From assembly GCA_905221605.1 (NCBI GenBank), contig CAJNDS010002263.1:357501-421500 (forward strand): a DNA stretch of 64,000 nt. Reading direction: 5' to 3'. This DNA comes from Symbiodinium natans (lineage: Eukaryota; Sar; Dinophyceae; Suessiales; Symbiodiniaceae). Under the pieces are notes generated by a model. It did no database searches. It was given only the letters and a program-made list of their open reading frames with translations, and was not told the origin of the DNA. The position numbers were made by a program, and so were the translations under genes. This document shows, piece by piece, positions 57,634 to 64,000 of the stretch. The stretch's first letter is position 1. The number at the start of each line of letters is the position of its first letter.

Positions 57634-59440
57634 TGTCAGGGGCTTCCGAGGAGTCTTGAAAGACGAGGCTCCCGACCCGCCCCCGGCGTGTAGCAGTCAA
57701 TACTCCTTCCTGGACAAAATGTAAACAATACGATCAGCTAGAATGCTGTCAACAATGCATTGTAGGTATGTTTTGTTTAGGCTATGTTTGTTTCTTAGTC
57801 TACACGTAGAGCACGCGAGTGTGTGAGTCCGCAGCCCTACCAACTTTAAACTCTGGTGAGAGAGAATTTCCTCATGCGCGCCCGTCACGCGCTGGACCCA
57901 TTCTTCATTCTTGCTGCATGGCGAAGAGACCTCAGTCACTTAGCACGCCTCGGGCCTGAGTTCAACATACAAGTCCATCACGCGCTGCCTGAGTGGATTT
58001 GAGAGTTTCTGGAGTTGCGACTTGAGTCGCAACTATGTGTGGCACACGCAGTCTAGCCGTCATGTCCGTGCATGACGGTCTGCTGGACTTCCGTGCTTCT
58101 TCCGGGCTGAGGCTGAGAGTTTAGGGGTTTTAGCGGAGTGTTTCGCACTCACTCGATGTAAAGGCGAAGGGTTTTAGATGGTTTCAGCGTAGCTGCAGAA
58201 GGAGGCCTTTGCCCGTTACTCCACCTGCTTGTATAGTGCTTTCAGGGTCTAGGTAAGCTGTAGAGACATGCAGAGACTGTAGAGGTTCAAGATTCGAGCG
58301 CTTTTTTTCAAGCTGGAGTCCAGCCACTTGGGAACGACAATTCAGCATCTCGGGCTGGGTTCGCGCGAGGCCCAGTTCGGCTAAATCGCTTCCTGAGCGG
58401 TTTAGGACCCTAGGCTCATCGCGTCCCCACAACCTCCCCTTCCAGGGCTACCCCCAAGAATCTACGACCTAAACTAGTCTAGGCATGTAGAGGCATACTT
58501 GCGGGTTTCTCTTCCATGTTGACGAATCCTTGCCCATTGCAGGCCACTGCACAATACAACTTTCAAGCTTTTTTGTACAGTACTCTCAGTCAATACTGAT
58601 ACTCATACTGCCTGGGATGCGCAGAGGACGAGACGTAGCCGCGATGATGTGCAATCCTGTGCACCCTGGGCAGTACAGGTTTCCATGCCACATGAAGTTA
58701 ACTCAACTTTCAAGTCACACAGGGCATCCCCTTTCCGATGTAGAATTCCCTGACAGGGGGCCGTCTGTATCAAGGAGTGGTTGAAGTCCTCGCGGCTGGT
58801 GTCTCTTTGACAACTCACATCCAGCCTTGCTTTTTAAGGTGCGCTTCCGGCTAGAGACCTGCCTTTCCGCTCCCTGCGCGGCCGACCCTTGTTTTTGGCG
58901 CGGGTTCAACTTGTGACCAGGCTGAGTCTTAACTAACCAAAGGAGTCTTTCTACAGAGATGTATAGCGACGGGCTTCAGGCTCTTGAGGGTCAGCAACGC
59001 GCAGGCATGCATAGCGTCACGCAGACAAGCAAATGCTGCAGCCGAGTCTTAGCAACCTCACATCCGCTTTGAGCGGTGATAGCGGTGCAATTCAATATCT
59101 CTGACAGCTGGGGACAGTTCAGCGCGGTTCCGCTCAAGAAACGCTCGGTGACTGGCCTCCTGGTTGAGTGATCCTTCTTTCCGGCCTTTAACTGAGGGTG
59201 TCGGTGTTAACGGGTTTAGGGTTGAGGCGGTTTAGGGTGCAGAGTTTGGGGTCCAAAGGGTGTATGCAGAGCTTTTGGGGTGAAGCCGAGGATCCTAACA
59301 CCTTAAAGCCTAGTCTTCTTATGGGAGTTGGGATCCTAGGCTGCGCCTGAACCATACGTATAGGCAGCCTCAAATCTCAGTTCGTGGTTCGATTCAAGCC
59401 CCAAACCATGTCGACATATGGCTCACAGTGATGACGATCA
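57634..59440. other. Spacer between array copies 1 and 2
   Basis: Highly similar to the spacer after copy 2 (60919-62620). It contains a perfect palindrome AGTTGCGACT-TG-AGTCGCAACT at 58013-58034, a second inverted repeat CCGTCATG...CATGACGG at 58058-58079, and a few TTTAGGG units near 59210-59240. It presumably holds the 3' end of one gene and the 5' region of the next. No separate gene can be supported. Confidence 0.7.
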
Positions 59441-59583
59441 ACAACTCTCAGGTTACAGAGGTTCTGGAGGTACATGAGCCTGAGTGGTCATAGAACTTCA
59501 CTTATTGATTTGGGCGCTCGGGTCGAAATTTCCAGCAGCTGGCAATCAACCTAGGTCTTTGGAAAGGCGACACCTAAGGCACG

Positions 59584-60918
59584 ATGGAGCTTCTTGAGAA
59601 CAGCAGGGATACAACTGACATTTCCTTCGCCCCAGCGAGGGCCGGGCATTGCAGCTTTTGCATGGCGAGCCTTTTCTTGCTCAAGGCCGGTAGCAGCATT
59701 TGTTCAAGCGAGTTGCTGAGAACTCCGCCCGGCGGTGACATGCTTCCCATGCCGCGGCTCTCCTTCTATGATGGCACAGCAGAGCTCACAACTCGGAACA
59801 GCTTCCTGGACGTGCCTTTTCTTGTTCAAGACCTCGGTCATAAGTTTCGGTTTCGTGCCTAGTTGCAAGCATTGGAGCTAGCGGGCAACTGCAAAGGTGG
59901 ACGTCCGCAGCAAGGATGCGGACGGGGCCCGGCGCCGTGCCCACAGTGCTCCGCCGCGCGTGGCATGCGAAGAGGCGACTGGCGATGACAGCGACGATGG
60001 AAAGCTGATCTGCCACACGCCCAGCGAACGCACCGTGAGCACGGAGTACGGCGACTCCGATGTCGACTTCGAAAGGCAGACGACAGGCTGCCCAGAGGAT
60101 CTGCAGAGCCTGGCGGGCTTGCAAGACGCGGCAGTTTCGGAGCACCAGAAGGAGGATCTCACATCGGTCCGCACAGTCATGATCAAGAACATCCCATGCC
60201 GATCCAGAACCGACGAAATTCTCCATGCTGTCGATTCCGTAGGTTTCGCCGGGACGTACGACTGCTTCTACCTCCCAATGAATCGGCGCCACCAGCATCT
60301 TCGATGATTCGCACTGGGCTTTCTCTGTAGGACCAGCCCTTTACAATGTAGGACCCAACCTACGGTTTTTGGTAGGCTCTTGCTGACTGAACAGCTATGG
60401 TCGAGGATTCGGTTAGTCACTTCGTCCGCAGTCCTCAATGAAGATGACCCGCTGCCAGCAAGTAGCTTGGACAACTGAGGCAGGGCATGGGCTACGCGTT
60501 TCTCAACTTCACCGAGTTGGGTACCGCCGCACGCTTCAAGGATGCCATTTCGGGCTACCGCTTCCCTGGCCGCAGGAGCACCAAGCGCGTGGAGGTGCGC
60601 AGTGCGCAGGGCCGTGTTGGCTCTGTTGGTATGAGTTCCCGACCCTCCGAAATCCCATGATCATGCGATTACTTCTGATTGCTTCTTCCCCTCTGCCCAG
60701 GTGGCCCCCGCAGAGCTGCAAGGCCGAGAGCAGATGATGCAATTTTTGAGTCAAACCCAAGTGAGCCTTCATGTCTTCGGCCCGTGACGTGGGCACCGCG
60801 GGCCCCTTTCGGATCTTATCAGATCGCTGATGTCAGGGGCTTCCGAGGAGTCTTGAAAGACGAGGCTCCCGACCCGCTCCCGGCATGCAACCGTCGATAC
60901 TCCTTCCTGGACAAATAA
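59584..60918 (+). CDS. Mei2-like RNA-binding protein, array copy 2
   Basis: The best complete copy. Exons: 59584-about 59816 (ATG; MELLENSRDTTDISFAPARA, later GGDMLPMPRLSFYDGTAELT), 59897-60294, 60480-60628 and 60701-60918 (TAA). The exact junction of exons 1 and 2 is unresolved: acceptors at 59882 or 59897 are both phase 0, and phase-0 GT or GA donors lie at about 59800-59830. The second exon is rich in Ser, Asp and Arg (GARRRAHSAPPRV, EATGDDSDDGK) before the RRM. The third supplies GMGYAFLNFTELGTAARF. The last reads RPRADDAIFESNPSEPSC and DVRGFRGVLKDEAPDPLP. The RRM starts about residue 170 and fills most of exons 2b and 3; total length is about 330 residues. Mei2 RRMs bind RNA and act in developmental or meiotic control in other eukaryotes; the role here is unknown. 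One unique change is Cys to Ser in CRSRTDE. Confidence 0.85.
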
Positions 60919-62620
60919 TACGATCAGCTAGAATTCTGTTAACAATGCATTGTGGGTATGTATTGTTTAGGCTACATTTCTTCTACAAGTAGAGCACGCG
61001 AGCGTGTGATCCTCGCAGCCCTACCAACTTTAAACTCTGGTGAGAGAGTTTCCTCATGCGCGCCCGTCACGCGCGGGACCCACTGTTGCTGCATGGCGAA
61101 GAGACCTCAGTGTCACTTAGCACGCCTCGGGCCTTATAGTCCAACATACAAGTCCATCACGCGCTGCCTGAGTGGATTTGAGAGTTTCTGGAGTTGCGAC
61201 TTGAGTCGCAACTATGTGTGGCACACGCAGTCTAGCCGTCACGTCCGTGCATAAGGGTCTACTGGACTTCCGAGCTTCTTCCGGGCTGAGGCCGAGCGTT
61301 TAGGGGTTTTAGCGGAGTGTTTCGCACTCACTCGATGTAAAGGCGAAGGGTTTTAGATGGTTTCAGCGTAGCTGCAGAAGGAGGCCTTTGCCCGTTACTC
61401 CACCTGCTTGTATAGTGCTTTCAGGGTCTAGGTAAGCTGTAGAGACATGCAGAGACTGTAGAGGTTCAAGATTCGAGCGCTTTTTTTCAAGCTGGAGTCC
61501 AGCCACTTGGGAACGACAATTCAGCATCTCGGGCTGGGTTCGCGCGAGGCCCAGTTCGGCTAAATCGCCTCCTAGGCGGTTTAGGACCCTAGGCTCATCG
61601 CGTCCGCACAACCTCCCCTTCCAGGGCTACCCCCAAGAATCTACGACCTAAAGTATTCTAGGCATGTATAGGCAAACTTGCGGGTTTCTCTTCCATGTTG
61701 ATGAATCCTTGCCCATTGCAGGCCACTGCACAATTCAACTTTCAAGCTTTTTTGCACAGTACTCTCAGTCAATACTGATACTCATACTGCCTGGGATGCG
61801 CAGAGGACGAGACGTAGCCGCGATGATGTGCAATCCTGTGCACCCTGGGCAGTACAGGTTTCCATGCCACATGAAGTTAACTCAACTTTCAAGTCACACA
61901 GGGCATCCCCTTTCCGATGTAGAATTCCCTGACAGGGGGCCGTCTGCATCAAGGAGTGGTTGAGGTCCTCGCGGCTGGTGTCTCTTTGAAAGCTCACATT
62001 GACATCCAGCCTTGCTTTTTAAGTTGCGCTTCCGGTTAGAGACCTGCCTTTCCGCTCCCTGCGCGGCCGACCCTTGTTTTTGGCGCGGGTTCAACTTGTG
62101 ACCAGGCTGAGTCTTAACTAACCAAAGGAGTCTTTCAATAGAGATGTATAGCGACGGGCTTCAGGCTCTTGAGGGTCAGCAAAGCGCAGGCATGCATAGC
62201 GTCACGCAGACAAGCAAATGCTGCAGCCGAGTCTTAGCAACCTCACATCCGCTTTGAGCGGTGATAGCGGTGCAATTCAATATCTCTGACAGCTGGGGAC
62301 AGTTCAGCGCGGTTCCGCTCAAGAAACGCTCGGTGACTGGCCTCCTGGTTGAGTGATCCTTCTTTCCGGCCTTTAACTGAGGGTGTCGGTGTTAACGGGT
62401 TTAGGGTTGAGGCGGTTTAGGGTGCAGAGTTTGGGGTCCAAAGGGTGTATGTAGAGCTTTTGGGGTGAAGCCGAGGATCCTAACACCTTAAAGCCCAGTC
62501 TTCTTATGGGAGTTGGGATCCTAGGCTGCGCCTGAACCATACCTATAGGCAGCCTCAAATCTCAGTTCGTGGTTCGATTCAAGCCCCAAACCATGTCGAC
62601 ATATTGCTCACAGTGATGAC
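60919..62620. other. Spacer between array copies 2 and 3
   Basis: A near copy of 57634-59440. The AGTTGCGACTTGAGTCGCAACT palindrome is kept (61192-61213), while the second inverted repeat has decayed (CCGTCACG...CATAAGGG). An 82-codon minus-strand frame (61363-61611) is also present in the other spacer, but the DNA is so similar throughout that this says nothing about coding. Confidence 0.7.
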
Positions 62621-62768
62621 GATCAACAACTCTCAGGTTACAGAGGTTCTGGAGGTACATGAGCCTGAGTGGTCATAGAACTTCACTTATTGATTTGGGC
62701 GCTCGGGTCGAAATTTCCAGCAGCTGGCAAGCAACCTAGGTCTTTGGAAAGGCGACACCTAAGGCACG

Positions 62769-64000
62769 ATGGAGCTTCTTGAGAACAGCAGGGATACAAC
62801 TGACATTTCCTTCGCCCCAGCGAGGGCCGGGCATTGCAGCTTTTGCATGGCGAGCCTTTTCTTGCTCAAGGCCGGTAGCAGCATTTATTCAAGCGAGTTG
62901 CTGAGAACTCCGCCCGGCGGTGACATGCTTCCCATGCCGCGGCTCTCCTTCTATGATGGCACAGCAGAGCTCACAACTCGGAACAGCTTCCTGGACGTGC
63001 CTTTTCTTGTTCAAGACCTCGGTCATAAGTTTCGGTTTCGTGCCTAGTTGCAAGCATTGGAGCTAGCGGGCAACTGCAAAGGTGGACGTCCGCAGCAAGG
63101 ATGCGGACGGGGCCCGGCGCCGTGCCCACAGTGCTCCGCCGCGCGTGGCATGCGAAGAGGCGACTGGCGATGACAGCGACGATGGAAAGCTGATCTGCCA
63201 CACGCCCAGCGAACGCACCGTGAGCACGGAGTACGGCGACTCCGATGTCGACTTCGAAAGGCAGACGACAGGCTGCCCAGAGGATCTGCAGAGCCTGGCG
63301 GGCTCGCAAGACGCGGCAGTTTCGGAGCACCAGAAGGAGGATCTCACATCGGTCCGCACAGTCATGATCAAGAACATCCCATGCCGATGCAGAACCGACG
63401 AAATTCTCCATGCTGTCGATTCCGTAGGTTTCGCCGGGACGTACGACTGCTTCTACCTCCCAATGAAGCGGCGCCACCAGCATCTTCGATGATTCGCACT
63501 GGGCTTTCTCTGTAGGACCAGCCCTTTACAATGTAGGACCCAAGCTACGGTTTTTGGTAGGCTCTTGCTGACTGAACAGCCATGAGGACTCCGTTAATCA
63601 CTTCGTCCGCAGTCCTCAATGAAGATGACCCGCTGCCAGCAAGTAGCTTGGACAACTGAGGCAGGGCATGGGCTATGCGTTTCTCAACTTCACCGAGTTG
63701 GGTACCGCCGCACGCTTCAAGGATGCCATTTCGGGCTACCGCTTCCCTGGCCGCAGGAGCACCAAGCGCGTGGAGGTGCGCAGTGCGCCGGGCCGTGTTG
63801 GCTCTGTTGGTATGAGTTCCCGACCCTCCGAAATCCCATGATCATGCGATTACTTCTGATTACTTCTTCCCCTCTGCCCAGGTGGCCCCCGCAGAGCTGC
63901 AAGGCCGAGAGCAGATGATGCAATTTTTGAGTCAAACCCAAGTGAGCCTTCATGTCTTCGGCCCGTGACGTGGGCACCGCGGGCCCCTTTCGGATCTTAT
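62769..64000 (+). CDS. Mei2-like RNA-binding protein, array copy 3 (cut by window end)
   Basis: Exons: 62769-about 63001 (ATG), 63082-63479, 63661-63809 and 63882 onward, running off the window. The frame is intact as far as it goes, and the C-terminal exon keeps the CACCGCGGGC sequence that copy 1 has lost. Differences from copy 2 are few: the RRM reads CRCRTDE as in copy 1, MKRRHQ replaces MNRRHQ, and a Leu/Ser change occurs in SLAG(L/S)QDAA. The same unresolved exon 1-2 junction applies. Confidence 0.85.

Larger units (their letters stand above)
56325..64000 (+). repeat. Tandem gene array, three copies, period about 3.18 kb
   Basis: Landmarks recur at fixed intervals: the RRM exon starts at 56714, 59897 and 63082 (spacings 3183 and 3185). 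Similarity covers exons, introns and the whole spacer. The left edge, where similarity between copies starts, is about 56325. The right edge lies outside the window. Copies 2 and 3 are closer to each other than to copy 1. Confidence 0.95.

Noticed and set aside
58184-61611. 82-codon minus-strand frame present in both array spacers
   Set aside because: The whole spacer is nearly identical between copies, so conservation of the frame is uninformative.
1-64000. Spliced-leader RNA gene, relict spliced leader, tRNA, rRNA or CRISPR array
   Set aside because: Looked for the dinoflagellate leader core (CCGTAGCCATTTTGG) on both strands by eye and saw none; no cloverleaf-like or spacer-repeat pattern was convincing. 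A computed search would be needed to be certain.

Overview
The window looks like nuclear DNA of a dinoflagellate. The evidence is the plant/dinoflagellate-type telomeric heptamer TTTAGGG/CCCTAAA scattered in both orientations through almost every intron and spacer, very sparse coding sequence cut into tiny exons, introns that start with GC (sometimes GT or GA) and end with AG, and a head-to-tail array of near-identical Mei2-type RRM genes. The exact genus cannot be read from the sequence. No bacterial operons, rRNA, tRNA or spliced-leader RNA gene was seen. Most long reading frames are shadows of (TG)n, (G)n or (TTTAGGG)n repeats. The genes below were assembled by hand from short exons with matching splice phases. 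Every gene I could support is on the + strand.

Layout. 1-5.3 kb: microsatellite, AT-rich stretches and degenerate TTTAGGG, no recognisable gene. 5.34-10.66 kb: a gene for a four-helix membrane protein with a Gly/Pro/Tyr-rich tail, its introns filled with enormous G tracts. 12.73-13.56 kb: a compact three-exon gene for a MATH/TRAF-like domain protein. 13.6-17.7 kb: no gene recognised. 17.71-24.16 kb: an almost complete adenylate kinase (AK1/UMP-CMP kinase family) in at least 14 exons, one of them an 11-nt microexon. 24.2-31.1 kb: fragments of an unidentified helical protein whose last exon ends at 31,111. 33.3-38.8 kb: further isolated exons of unidentified protein(s). 40.2-51.8 kb: an ankyrin-like exon, two linked exons, then a parvulin-type peptidyl-prolyl isomerase domain spread over eight exons; these could all be one gene. 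47.3-49.9 kb: long (TG)n arrays with an exact 275-bp duplication. 52-56 kb: G/C tracts, a third copy of a foldback element, a hairpin-bearing repeat and a minisatellite. 56.3-64 kb: three tandem copies (period about 3.18 kb) of a Mei2-like RNA-binding protein gene, the third cut by the window edge.

The genes do not form a pathway: they are a nucleotide kinase, a proline isomerase, an RNA-binding family, a membrane protein and a MATH protein. The most interesting material is structural: GC-dominated splice donors, a P-loop completed by a microexon, a new-looking foldback (MITE-like) family with inverted termini and a target duplication, recurrent T-tract/G-tract junctions, and the tandem gene array with a decaying first copy.
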